A stretch of 64,000 bases of DNA from Thermoplasmata archaeon (GTDB lineage Archaea; Thermoplasmatota; Thermoplasmata; Thermoplasmatales; Thermoplasmataceae). The notes under the pieces are model-generated. The model saw only the letters and a program-made list of their open reading frames with translations, was not told the DNA's origin and ran no database searches. Shown here piece after piece: positions 17,595 to 25,506 of this stretch. The position numbers and the translations under genes are program-made. Each line of letters begins with the position of its first letter. Positions within the stretch are counted from its first letter, which is position 1. The DNA lies in the NCBI GenBank assembly GCA_021802365.1, contig JAKAAJ010000001.1, positions 1 through 64,000 of the forward strand. The letters are read 5' to 3'.

Positions 17595-17668
17595 AGTTTT
17601 TATAATGGTAGCCCCGTATTTATCATTATAGTGGGATTTCTTCTCCCCTTTTCTCAGAAACCTTCAAA

Positions 17669-18763
17669 TCATGGGTCCTCGGTCCTGTCCAGCGGATACT
17701 CCCTTCCCCTCCATACTATAGATTTCATTCTTCCACCCTTTACAAGGTTGTAGAAATACACAAAAGGTATCATGAACTGTATTAGGAATCCACTTTTCCA
17801 GTGTTTTCCTGATCTTTTGGAAGATCTAATGGCATTTATGACAGCTGGAAGGAACAGGATAAGTACCGGGTAGAAGGGCCAGAAGATAACTATCAGGATT
17901 ATTGCTGACAGGAACTCAAATATCGTTGCACCATAGAAAAGAACGCCATAACCAAGGACTTTCCTGGTTGCATATATGGATAGCGCAGTCTGCCTGTTGG
18001 CCCATTCGATAAATGTATTAAAGTCATCCGGAGACTTTACAAGTGGAGCTGCCTCGGGAACATATGCTATTTTCAGGCCATATTTGCGGCATATCTTGGT
18101 AATTGCAATGTCATCTGAAACATAGGAACTGAAAAATTCCAGATCCTTTCCAGTTAGCAGTTCAGATCTGAATGCGAGCGAGCCTCCCCATCCAAACCTT
18201 GTCAGAGTAGACTGCATCATTCCCAGCCCAACATAACCCCATACCATCTTTACCTTAGACCAGAAACCACCCACAGGATCGAAGAAAGGGAATGTTGTTG
18301 ATATTCCAACCCTGTTATCTCTGAGAGGTGCAATTAATACTGAAAGCCAATTGTCAGATACAACCGTATCGGAATCCACTATTACAGTTACTTTATGTGA
18401 TGAATGGTCCTCTTCTATAGCGGAAACGATTGCATTCACTTTTCCACTTCCATTTCCCGAATGTGATACAATATGCTCAATTCCGGCTTCATTGAGAAAT
18501 GGAACAGCAGGGTCATCCTCAGAATCCACAACTGCAAGGAGCCTGAAATCACCATGCTTCTGGTTTTTCAACGAGAGGATGTTGTTCTCCATCCCATGAT
18601 CTATACCTCTGCAGGGCAGTATAACAAGAACAGGGGTTTTTGTATCATTACCAAAGTTTTCGCTGTGGCCGCGAACTAAAGAAATGTAAAGAAGACCGGC
18701 AAAGATGAGAATGTTAAGAGGAATAAAAAAGTAAAACAGAAAATCGTCAATAAGAGGGGACAT
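17669..18763 (-). CDS. Membrane-bound family 2 glycosyltransferase
   Basis: 364 residues. A membrane anchor at 10-30 is followed by a GT-A domain with the nucleotide-sugar DSD motif at 130-132, VSDDIAITK near 220 and an NRQ acceptor motif near 255. Two or three C-terminal membrane helices span about 265-340. This is the plan of ceramide-glucosyltransferase-like/HpnI-type enzymes that glycosylate lipids. In this organism a polyprenol or archaeol lipid is a likely acceptor, but this is inference. It follows aEF1-beta with only a 2-bp gap. Confidence 0.82.
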   Translation of the reverse strand: MSPLIDDFLFYFFIPLNILIFAGLLYISLVRGHSENFGNDTKTPVLVILPCRGIDHGMENNILSLKNQKHGDFRLLAVVDSEDDPAVPFLNEAGIEHIVSHSGNGSGKVNAIVSAIEEDHSSHKVTVIVDSDTVVSDNWLSVLIAPLRDNRVGISTTFPFFDPVGGFWSKVKMVWGYVGLGMMQSTLTRFGWGGSLAFRSELLTGKDLEFFSSYVSDDIAITKICRKYGLKIAYVPEAAPLVKSPDDFNTFIEWANRQTALSIYATRKVLGYGVLFYGATIFEFLSAIILIVIFWPFYPVLILFLPAVINAIRSSKRSGKHWKSGFLIQFMIPFVYFYNLVKGGRMKSIVWRGREYPLDRTEDP

Positions 18764-18765
18764 GT

Positions 18766-19032
18766 CTAAACAAGGGTCATATCCTCTGTATCTACCTGCC
18801 CTACACCCTCAATCCCACTGAGGGCTGCCTCTACACTGTCAATTTTCCCCTCTTCATCCGGGATAATTATTTCAAGCCTGACTGCCTTGAGACCGAAGGC
18901 GACCTCCTGAACCTCCAATTTATTCAGGGTGCATTTTCCCTTCAGCTTTTCCCTAGCAGCACTCATGATGGTATTTATATCCCTGTCTGCATCCTCAGGC
19001 AGAATGCGCATTACGACAGCTACGTCTCCCAC
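18766..19032 (-). CDS. ef1b: Translation elongation factor aEF1-beta (nucleotide exchange factor)
   Basis: About 88 residues, the normal length. It reloads aEF1A with GTP during elongation. The ferredoxin-like fold ends with the conserved VEAALSGIEGVGQVDTEDMTLV. The GTG at 19032 is preferred to the GTG at 19041: the ribosome site AGGTGA overlaps the latter and is correctly spaced for the former, and the resulting MGDVAVVMRI matches the family. The zinc-ribbon gene directly upstream is the normal archaeal neighbour. Confidence 0.95.
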   Translation of the reverse strand: MGDVAVVMRILPEDADRDINTIMSAAREKLKGKCTLNKLEVQEVAFGLKAVRLEIIIPDEEGKIDSVEAALSGIEGVGQVDTEDMTLV

Positions 19033-19041
19033 TGTTTTCAC

Positions 19042-19209
19042 CTAAGGCCCAACAAAGGAGCACTTGTTGCAGGTATATCTTGTAGAATGTTCCCTGCAAT
19101 TCTTGCATCTGCCAATCAGTTCTTCCCCACACTGGGGGCATTCGAATATTGAATATCCTGGATCAACCAGGCCGACGCCGCACGATGAACAGTTTTCCTT
19201 GTATCTCAT
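19042..19209 (-). CDS. Small zinc-ribbon protein (HVO_2753 family)
   Basis: 55 residues with four CxxC knuckles (CSSCG, CPQCG, CKNCR, CNKCS), so it probably binds two Zn ions. This family is nearly always upstream of the aEF1-beta gene in archaea, as here, and its function is not firmly known. ATG 19209 is chosen because AGGTGAG upstream overlaps the alternative GTG at 19224. A TATA-like GATTATATATCC at about 19278-19290 probably drives the pair and the glycosyltransferase. Confidence 0.85.
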   Translation of the reverse strand: MRYKENCSSCGVGLVDPGYSIFECPQCGEELIGRCKNCREHSTRYTCNKCSFVGP

Positions 19210-19309
19210 AAATTCACTTCTCACCTGTAAATATCCGCCATTTCAAGATGAAACAACAGTTTGCTGACATTTCACATGGATATATAATCTTTTCAAGAAT
19301 TATTGCTGC

Positions 19310-19322
19310 CGCATATTGCGGA
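19310..19322. repeat. Short inverted repeat after the RHH-like gene
   Basis: CCGCA and TGCGG flank a 3-base spacer, about 14 bp beyond the stop of the gene at 19336-19725. It may help end that transcript, but there is no long T-run, so the role is unproven. Confidence 0.3.
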
Positions 19323-19335
19323 TATTGCTGGGCAA

Positions 19336-19725
19336 CTATTTTCTGCCTTTCTCCAGCTCTGCCCATTTTTTCTCCAGCTGAAGCTTTAGTGCCTCCGGCT
19401 TCTTCGCCTTTTCATCGGAAGACCTCAACTCCTCTGGTATTCTCAGGCCCTCCTGAACATCATATTTGAAATTGATTATAGAGGACTGGGAAAGTTTGTA
19501 TTTCTTTGAAAGATCTGAAATTCTTCCGTCAATTGTCTGGAGTATATCTTTCATTGCGCCATATTCCATGTTCTCCTGGATAATGCGCATGATGGTGTCC
19601 TTGAGGGATTCTCCATCTCTCTGCAACAGGCTTATGGCTAAAAATTCTGATTTTGTAAGCTCAAGAGAGTAAGTCTCCTGACCATTATCTTCCTGATCCT
19701 CATCAGGTATTTCATCTTCGGGCAT
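19336..19725 (-). CDS. Small acidic/helical protein with ribbon-helix-helix-like N-terminal domain, next to the actin gene
   Basis: 129 residues. An acidic head (1-16) is followed by a pattern typical of ribbon-helix-helix DNA-binding proteins: strand TYSLELT (18-24), helix A 25-36, the turn DGES (37-40) and helix B KDTIMRIIQENMEYG (42-56). A middle helical part (60-95) and a charged C-terminal helix (110-127, LQLEKKWAELEKGRK) complete it. It has its own TATA-like TTTTTTATAT at 19771-19780. Lying directly downstream of a ParM-like actin it is a candidate ParR-type adaptor. The fold is my reading of the sequence; no family is recognised with certainty. Confidence 0.5.
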   Translation of the reverse strand: MPEDEIPDEDQEDNGQETYSLELTKSEFLAISLLQRDGESLKDTIMRIIQENMEYGAMKDILQTIDGRISDLSKKYKLSQSSIINFKYDVQEGLRIPEELRSSDEKAKKPEALKLQLEKKWAELEKGRK

Positions 19726-19796
19726 TTTGGTTCATCCTAATCTATGGCGACCAGAATGCATACAGGAGACATATAAAAAAATATATGCTAACCAGG

Positions 19797-20777
19797 TCAG
19801 TTTGAAGACCTGGCTGCAGCATCTCTGTATCCCAGGGCATTGGCGAACTGAATATCCTCCTGCGGTATCTTCACCATCGCACCTGGAGCAAGTTTCTCTA
19901 GCCTGTCACCAATAAGGGATGAACCTCCACCTACAGGTATCAGGGCGGTTATTCTGTCCAGTTCCTCCCTGAGGTTCTCCCTAAGTTTGTCCAGGATCCT
20001 GTTAGCGAGGTTAGCCATTATAGGTTCAGAAACCTTTGGCCCCCCTACTTCACGCTGCTTGAAGAGAACTGTCTGGCTGATTGCTTCCCTTGCCACATCG
20101 TTCGGCACAATAAACCCGGTTTCCTTTGCGATGGCCTTTGAAATGCCAGATACGAGGTCACCCACTCCTGCCTGAATACTGAATGACATTTCAACAACCG
20201 GCTCCATGTTCTTCAGGTTTACAGTAAGAACATCAGTCGTCCTTGAACCTATATCCACGACCACGCCGTATCCGTACTGTGCCTTTAGCATGCCTTTGTC
20301 CAGAAGGTACAGGGCTGCCCCTACTCCCTGGGGCCTCATTATCAGTTTGGTTATGTTGAATGTCCGTGTTTCGCCGGCCACTGACTTTATGGTGAACTCC
20401 TTTCCCTGTAGGTATTCCTTTGCTGCATTCAGTTCATGTTCAAATGTACCAAGAGGAGTTCCGCTTCCCAGAACTACTTCGGCCTTGTTTCCGTCCTTTC
20501 CTGCGCCGCTCATCCATAGAGCACCAGCGAGTAGTGGCAGAGAATCAGGATCAGAAAGCCTTCCGTCTCCCTGTGGTTCCCTTACACCTGCACCGGTTGC
20601 ATCATCGCCGAAGAAGAACGGATCGCTGTCATTTATTGTGAGGATTGTAGAAGATCCTCCGATTCCCCAGTTCTTCGCCTCTGTAGCTGCCCATCTGGAT
20701 GGAAATTTTGCTCTTCCAGAGTCTGGGCCCACAACTTTTGTGTCACCATATCCCAAGTCTACTCCCAATACTATCAA
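19797..20777 (-). CDS. Archaeal actin-like ATPase, Ta0583/ParM type
   Basis: 326 residues of the actin/Hsp70 fold. Phosphate-1 loop is GVDLGYGDTKVV (5-16), phosphate-2 loop VVVDIGSRTTDVLTV (172-186) and adenosine motif LIPVGGGSSLIG (279-290). It closely resembles Thermoplasma acidophilum Ta0583, a filament-forming actin structurally close to plasmid ParM. The start is a TTG at 20777 with a strong ribosome site (minus-strand GAGGTGA, 20782-20788) four bases away. The TATA element near 20895-20904 implies a leader of about 90 nt, unusual here, and that leader is packed with inverted repeats. Confidence 0.92.
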   Translation of the reverse strand: MIVLGVDLGYGDTKVVGPDSGRAKFPSRWAATEAKNWGIGGSSTILTINDSDPFFFGDDATGAGVREPQGDGRLSDPDSLPLLAGALWMSGAGKDGNKAEVVLGSGTPLGTFEHELNAAKEYLQGKEFTIKSVAGETRTFNITKLIMRPQGVGAALYLLDKGMLKAQYGYGVVVDIGSRTTDVLTVNLKNMEPVVEMSFSIQAGVGDLVSGISKAIAKETGFIVPNDVAREAISQTVLFKQREVGGPKVSEPIMANLANRILDKLRENLREELDRITALIPVGGGSSLIGDRLEKLAPGAMVKIPQEDIQFANALGYRDAAARSSN

Positions 20778-20795
20778 TTATTCACCTCTCGTGAA

Positions 20796-20808
20796 AGCGT
20801 CAGACGCT
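20796..20808. repeat. Perfect inverted repeat in the actin leader
   Basis: AGCGTC and GACGCT flank a single central base. It lies 8 bp upstream of the actin ribosome site, so it could be a protein site or an RNA hairpin that controls translation. Confidence 0.6.
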
Positions 20809-20838
20809 ACCACATTGTTTTCCCAGCCCTACACTTTT

Positions 20839-20854
20839 CATAGTGCATACTATG
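20839..20854. repeat. Perfect inverted repeat, actin upstream region
   Basis: CATAGT and ACTATG flank the 4-base GCAT. It falls between the predicted transcript start (about 20870) and the start codon. Confidence 0.6.
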
Positions 20855-20893
20855 GTTTACACTGTGGTAAAGTATCCCATTGATTGTGTAAAC
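20855..20893. promoter_or_regulatory. Putative operator: nested inverted repeats over the actin transcription start
   Basis: GTTTACAC (20855-20862) and GTGTAAAC (20886-20893) are perfect inverse complements 23 bp apart. Inside them TTTAC (20856-20860) also pairs with GTAAA (20867-20871). The block starts directly after the 20839-20854 repeat and ends at the TATA element, so a bound regulator would cover the predicted start site. Confidence 0.55.
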
Positions 20894-20894
20894 T

Positions 20895-20904
20895 ATATTT
20901 AAAT
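20895..20904 (-). promoter_or_regulatory. TATA element of the actin gene
   Basis: On the minus strand the bases read TTTAAATATA, preceded by an A-rich BRE-like GAAAAAA. Transcription would start near 20870-20875, about 90 bases before the TTG. Confidence 0.55.
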
Positions 20905-20920
20905 TTTTTCTATTTGACAA

Positions 20921-20932
20921 AGCGATTTCGCT
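20921..20932. repeat. Inverted repeat upstream of the actin TATA element
   Basis: AGCGA and TCGCT flank TT. It shares the AGCG...CGCT outline of the repeat at 20796-20808 and lies 17 bp behind the TATA element, on the far side of the promoter. Confidence 0.5.
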
Positions 20933-21032
20933 ATCTAAAAACGGCTGAAAAACTGAATTTAATGAAAAATGAATCTTTTATACATTTTTCCGCATGTTAC
21001 TTATTCTCATGACTTGTATCAGGTAGTGCCGA

Positions 21033-21040
21033 ATTAAATA
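21033..21040 (+). promoter_or_regulatory. TATA element of the prp operon
   Basis: ATTAAATA lies 22-29 bp before the prpD ATG at 21062, so the operon mRNA is probably leaderless. A 7-mer TACCACA at 21052-21058 sits between it and the ATG and recurs twice near the actin promoter. Confidence 0.55.
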
Positions 21041-21061
21041 TTCAAAAGTGATACCACAGAT

Positions 21062-22396
21062 ATGGAAACTTCTTTAGAAACAATGTATAATCACATGAGG
21101 GATCTCAGGGAACATGGAGTCAGCGACAAAAGCAGAGATGAGATGAAGAAAAGAATCGCAGATTCCATAATAACAGCATATGGGGCCATGAACGCTGAAC
21201 CTGTTCGTATAGCAAGATCAGCACTGCTGCCATCAAAGGGAAAAAGAAACGGGAGAATTTTTTTCAGCAAGGATGAGGCACCGGTGGATATAACCGCATT
21301 TATTAACGGCACCATGACAAGATACCTTGATTATAATGACACCTATCTGTCAAAGGAGGCAATGCACCCCTCTGACAACATCCCGCCTCTGATTTCACTT
21401 GCCCATAGCCTTGATCTCAATGGTGAGGATATTATCAGAGCAGCCAACATATCATATGATGTTGCTGCCAACCTCTCTGATGAATCATCCATAAGGGATA
21501 GGGGTTGGGATCATGTAACTTACATATCAATTTCTTCAGCAGCTGGGCTTTCAGCGCTGCTCGACCTGGACGAAAAGCGATTTGAACATGCAATCAGCCT
21601 TTCCTTGAATAACAACATAAGCATGCGGCAGACAAGAGCCGGAGAACTGAGTATGTGGAAAGGGGCAACTACTGCAAATGCCTGCAGGAACAGTGTATTC
21701 GGCACTTTGCTTGCAGCAGACGGTTTTACCGGCCCTTCACCGGAATTCTCTGGAGAGATGGGCTTTTTCAAACAGGTATCAGGGCCAATGAACATAAATC
21801 CAAAAAAGGATGCTGTTCTAAAAACAATGATAAAGAATTATCCGGTTGAATATCATGCTATGAGTGCGGCAGAAGCTGCCTGTTCAATTCATGAAGAACT
21901 GAAAGGAGAAATCAAGTCTGTCAGTGTTGAAACATTCAAAGTTGCTAATGACATAATAATAAAGGACCCTGAGAAATTGAGGCCAAGAACGCGGGAAACT
22001 GCTGACCACAGCATGCCATATATTGTTGCCTATTCCCTTGTTTATGGATCCCCAGGCCCTGGATCCTATGAGCAGAAATACCTGAAAGACCCAAAGATAC
22101 TCAATGTTATCGATCATTCAAAGTATGTTGTTACAGATAGGTTCAACAAAATGTATCCGGAATACCTGCCTGTGAAAATGGTGGTGGAAACATCTTCGGG
22201 CAAGTACGAAAGAGAGATGGATGTTCCTAAGGGCCATCACAGGAAACCATACACATGGGATGATCTCTTCGAGAAGGGAAGAAAGGTTATGGGTGAGGAC
22301 AATTCAAAAATCTTGATGAATGTGACCAGAAGACTTGAAAAGATCAAGATAAAGGAATTCATGGATGTGATATCTGATGTCCATTTTAAGGGATAA
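21062..22396 (+). CDS. prpD: 2-Methylcitrate dehydratase (PrpD/MmgE family)
   Basis: 444 residues of the MmgE/PrpD family. It dehydrates 2-methylcitrate to 2-methylaconitate in the methylcitrate cycle for propionyl-CoA. The all-helical N-terminal half carries family features (GTMTRYLDYNDTY, PSDNIPPLISLAHSL) and the C-terminal lid domain the NYPVEYHAMSAAEAA stretch. The adjoining prpB and prpC genes support this role over other PrpD-family functions. The prpB ATG lies 20 bp inside its 3' end. Confidence 0.9.
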   Translation: METSLETMYNHMRDLREHGVSDKSRDEMKKRIADSIITAYGAMNAEPVRIARSALLPSKGKRNGRIFFSKDEAPVDITAFINGTMTRYLDYNDTYLSKEAMHPSDNIPPLISLAHSLDLNGEDIIRAANISYDVAANLSDESSIRDRGWDHVTYISISSAAGLSALLDLDEKRFEHAISLSLNNNISMRQTRAGELSMWKGATTANACRNSVFGTLLAADGFTGPSPEFSGEMGFFKQVSGPMNINPKKDAVLKTMIKNYPVEYHAMSAAEAACSIHEELKGEIKSVSVETFKVANDIIIKDPEKLRPRTRETADHSMPYIVAYSLVYGSPGPGSYEQKYLKDPKILNVIDHSKYVVTDRFNKMYPEYLPVKMVVETSSGKYEREMDVPKGHHRKPYTWDDLFEKGRKVMGEDNSKILMNVTRRLEKIKIKEFMDVISDVHFKG

Positions 22397-23279
22397 TATT
22401 AACGCGGGACCTTCCGGATTTAAAAAACTTCTCTCAGAAGGTTTTATAGAGGCAGCTGGTGTATTCAATGGAATGAGTGCACTTCTGGCACAGCAGGCCG
22501 GATTCAGGGCACTGTACCTCTCTGGGTCAGGAGTTGCAGGTGCGATGGGCCTTCCTGACCTCTCCATTACAACACTTTCTGAAGTTGCGGACGAAACCCG
22601 CAAAATAACATCGGTTTCTGGACTCCCACTTATTGTTGATGCAGACACCGGATTTGGAGAGGCAATAAACGTAATGAGAACTGTGCGGGTGCTGGAAGAT
22701 GCGGGCGCAGCTGCATTACATCTGGAAGACCAGGTTCTCCCAAAGAGATGCGGTCACCTCAACGGAAAGAAAGTGGTGGAGATGGAGGAGATGGGAAAGA
22801 AGATAATGACGGCAATAGCCTCCAGGCACAATCCTGATTTCATGATCATAGCGAGGACTGATGCCAGGTCCGTGAACGGACTGGACGATGCCATTGAGAG
22901 AGCACTTTACTACAGGAAGTGCGGCGCTGACATGATATTCACTGAAGCACTGGAATCAGCTGAGGAATTCCTGGAATTTTCATCAAAGGTTAAAACCCCT
23001 CTGCTTGCAAATATGACAGAGTTTGGAAAAAGCCCTCTTCTTTCGAGTTCAGAACTGAAAGACCTGGGTTACAGTGCTGTCATATTCCCACTTACAGGAT
23101 TCAGAGTAGCTCTCAAATCCCTGCAAAAAACCTACGAGACTCTTATTAGGGAGGGAACTCAGAGAACCTTTATCGATGACCTGATGACAAGAAGGCAGTT
23201 TTATGAGGTCATTGGCTATGATGAATATGAAAAGGACGATAGAGATATATTCAATATGAAAGGTGAAAAAGATGACTGA
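22377..23279 (+). CDS. prpB: 2-Methylisocitrate lyase
   Basis: 300 residues of the isocitrate lyase/PEP mutase superfamily. It splits 2-methylisocitrate into pyruvate and succinate. Substrate loop YLSGSG is near residue 48, metal-binding Asp in DADTGFGE at 88-95, and the catalytic KRCGH at 123-127. The KRCGH plus short length distinguishes it from true isocitrate lyase. It overlaps prpD and ends inside the first codons of prpC, so all three are coupled. Confidence 0.93.
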   Translation: MSILRDNINAGPSGFKKLLSEGFIEAAGVFNGMSALLAQQAGFRALYLSGSGVAGAMGLPDLSITTLSEVADETRKITSVSGLPLIVDADTGFGEAINVMRTVRVLEDAGAAALHLEDQVLPKRCGHLNGKKVVEMEEMGKKIMTAIASRHNPDFMIIARTDARSVNGLDDAIERALYYRKCGADMIFTEALESAEEFLEFSSKVKTPLLANMTEFGKSPLLSSSELKDLGYSAVIFPLTGFRVALKSLQKTYETLIREGTQRTFIDDLMTRRQFYEVIGYDEYEKDDRDIFNMKGEKDD

Positions 23280-24336
23280 AATAAGTGTTCCAAAGGGACT
23301 TGTTGGAGTTATAGTTGACAAAACTGCAATATGCACTACTGATGCTGAAGGAAACCTTGTCTACAGAGGATATAAGACGGTAGATCTGGTCAATAAGAAA
23401 ACCTTCGAAGAGGTTGCATACCTTGTAGTACATGGTGATCTCCCGAACAGCAATCAGCTTAAGGAGTTCAATGAAATGCTGGTAAATAGAGGAGAAATAG
23501 ACTCAAGGGTACTGAAGATTATTGATCTTCTTAAGGAGAAAGATATAATGAAGAACCTTCGATCAATGATATCCCTGTATCCATACAAATCTGCTGATCC
23601 TGAACATTTCCTTTCAGAAATCATCGCTAAGGTTCCCGGCATAATAGCTCATTCATATGCAGCGGAAACTGGTAAATCTGTTGGCAGGTCTGAAGCTTCC
23701 AGCTACAGCGGAAGGTTCTACCAGATGATTACCGGAAATACTGACGCCAGAAAATCGCAGTTCCTTTCAAAACTGATGATTCTTTACATGGAGCATGAGT
23801 TCAACGCATCCACTTTTGTACTCAGGGTAGCGGCATCAACACTTACTGATCCAGCTTCAGCATTCACCAGTGCACTGGGAACTCTAAAGGGGCCTCTCCA
23901 TGGCGGTGCAAATGCCGAGATACTTGACTTCTTCAAAAGCTTCAGGAACGAGGATGAGGCCGTAAAATTTGTTGATGCACAGCTTGAATCCGGGAAGAAG
24001 GTAATGGGCTTTGGACACAGAGTTTACAAACAGAAGGATCCGCGTGCACAGCTCGTGAAACAGTTAATGAAAGAGCTGAACCCTGACTCTAAGGAACTGA
24101 GAATAGCAGAAGCCATCGAGGCTCGAGTTTGGGAGAAAAAGCATCTCCCCGCCAATCTTGATTTCTATGCTGCAATTCTTATGGATCAGCTTGGAATTCC
24201 TCAGGATCTCTATACTGCCATTTTTGCAGCAGCCAGAGTGTTTGGATGGTGGGCGCACTACGAAGAACAGCTGAGCGATAACAAGCTGATAAGACCTTCT
24301 TCTGAATATGTGGGCCCAAAAGACAGGGTTCTCTGA
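23272..24336 (+). CDS. prpC: 2-Methylcitrate synthase / citrate synthase
   Basis: About 354 residues. The catalytic triad of citrate synthases is present: His about 210 in GPLHGGAN, His about 249 in MGFGHRVY and Asp about 297 in NLDFY. In this operon it most likely condenses propionyl-CoA with oxaloacetate; archaeal enzymes of this kind often also accept acetyl-CoA, so it may double as the Krebs-cycle enzyme. ATG 23272 has AGGTGA 5 bases upstream and overlaps the prpB stop, so it is preferred to GTG 23263. Confidence 0.9.
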   Translation: MTEISVPKGLVGVIVDKTAICTTDAEGNLVYRGYKTVDLVNKKTFEEVAYLVVHGDLPNSNQLKEFNEMLVNRGEIDSRVLKIIDLLKEKDIMKNLRSMISLYPYKSADPEHFLSEIIAKVPGIIAHSYAAETGKSVGRSEASSYSGRFYQMITGNTDARKSQFLSKLMILYMEHEFNASTFVLRVAASTLTDPASAFTSALGTLKGPLHGGANAEILDFFKSFRNEDEAVKFVDAQLESGKKVMGFGHRVYKQKDPRAQLVKQLMKELNPDSKELRIAEAIEARVWEKKHLPANLDFYAAILMDQLGIPQDLYTAIFAAARVFGWWAHYEEQLSDNKLIRPSSEYVGPKDRVL

Positions 24337-24338
24337 AT

Positions 24339-24701
24339 TCAGAGAACTTTCAGATCTATTTTTTCAGATTTTCTATTGAAAGCCTGAAAGTCAGAAATTC
24401 TGTAAGGGCTTGCCACAATTATGTGTATCTGCCCAGTATTGGAGAACATTGAAACGTCAGCATCCGAAGGTAATGCTACCCCTGAAGGATGTGAATGCAC
24501 ACTCCCAACTACAGAAAAATCGATTCCCTTATGGTAGAGGTTGAATATTGTGTGATGGTCTCCCTGTACAGTACCAGGGAGCATAAGTATCTCATAGATT
24601 ATCTCATGCTCTGCCTTCAGAAAGGCCCCAAACTCCCTTGGATAACTGTCTTTTGAGGCTTCCATTATCATTTTAAGTGTACGGAGCCTAATTGACCACA
24701 T
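24339..24701 (-). CDS. JAMM/MPN+ metalloprotease (archaeal desampylase-like)
   Basis: 120 residues, a bare JAMM domain. All catalytic residues can be seen: Glu 23 in EFGAFL, and the zinc motif HSHPSG...SDAD with His 69, His 71, Ser 79 and Asp 82. Related archaeal enzymes remove ubiquitin-like SAMP proteins or release sulfur-carrier domains. It overlaps the 3' end of nadK by 14 bp and faces prpC. The target protein is unknown. Confidence 0.85.
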   Translation of the reverse strand: MWSIRLRTLKMIMEASKDSYPREFGAFLKAEHEIIYEILMLPGTVQGDHHTIFNLYHKGIDFSVVGSVHSHPSGVALPSDADVSMFSNTGQIHIIVASPYRISDFQAFNRKSEKIDLKVL

Positions 24702-25506
24702 TTCTTATCAGCTTCTCCCTGATTCTCTCATAGAATGAGTTTCTGAAAGTCACGAATCGAGCCCTTTCCGGAGATACAGTGATCCTTATGTCGTCATTCT
24801 CGTCTACAGCGAACTGCTCCTGGCCATCAACAATAAGGTCACAGGATTGCTTCTTTCCGAAGATCCTGAGATTTATCTCCTGGGAGCTTGGTATTACAAG
24901 GGGCCTGCTTCTGGACCTGAAAGGTGCCAGATACGTTACAACCATGGCATCAAGGGTTGGATAAAGAATTGGCCCACCGGCACTGAATGAGTATGAGGTT
25001 GAACCTATTGGTGTTGCAACTATCACACCATCGGATGTTGTACTGTCAAAAAAAGTCCCATCTACAAAAAGCCTGAACTTCCTGATCTTGGCTATTTTAC
25101 TGGAATGAAGTACCACCTCATTGGTCGAGTCGATGATCTGTGTTCCATTTATGGTCAATCTGAGCTTCATGGTCTCCTCCACCTTGTAGTTCCCCTTTAT
25201 CAACTTGTAAACTGAGGACTCCACCTCTCCGATCTCAACCTCTGAGAGGAACCCCAGGCTTCCCATGTTTATCCCGAGGACCGGCCCTTTTGCGAGCTGC
25301 AGTGACCTGAGGACAGAGCCGTCTCCGCCTACAGTTATAAGAATGTCGGCTTCCATTGATTCTATGCTGTTACCCTTTCTGTTGAGCATCCTGGCTGCTT
25401 CCCTGTCATATATGACTTCCCAGTCAGCAGGAAGTATCTCTACAATCCTTCGGACTATGTTTGCACATCTTGTGCAGTCCTTTCTTACGATAAAACCTAT
25501 CTTCAT
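24688..25506 (-). CDS. nadK: NAD kinase
   Basis: 272 residues. It phosphorylates NAD to NADP with ATP or polyphosphate. The GGDGS loop is at residues 60-64, the NEVVLH motif near 129, and the glycine-rich GVIVATPIGSTSYSFSAGGPI near 165. CTRC at residues 11-14 in the N-terminal part is not a standard family feature. It is coupled on both sides: its ATG overlaps the phosphatase stop and its 3' end overlaps the JAMM gene. Confidence 0.94.
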   Translation of the reverse strand: MKIGFIVRKDCTRCANIVRRIVEILPADWEVIYDREAARMLNRKGNSIESMEADILITVGGDGSVLRSLQLAKGPVLGINMGSLGFLSEVEIGEVESSVYKLIKGNYKVEETMKLRLTINGTQIIDSTNEVVLHSSKIAKIRKFRLFVDGTFFDSTTSDGVIVATPIGSTSYSFSAGGPILYPTLDAMVVTYLAPFRSRSRPLVIPSSQEINLRIFGKKQSCDLIVDGQEQFAVDENDDIRITVSPERARFVTFRNSFYERIREKLIRNVVN

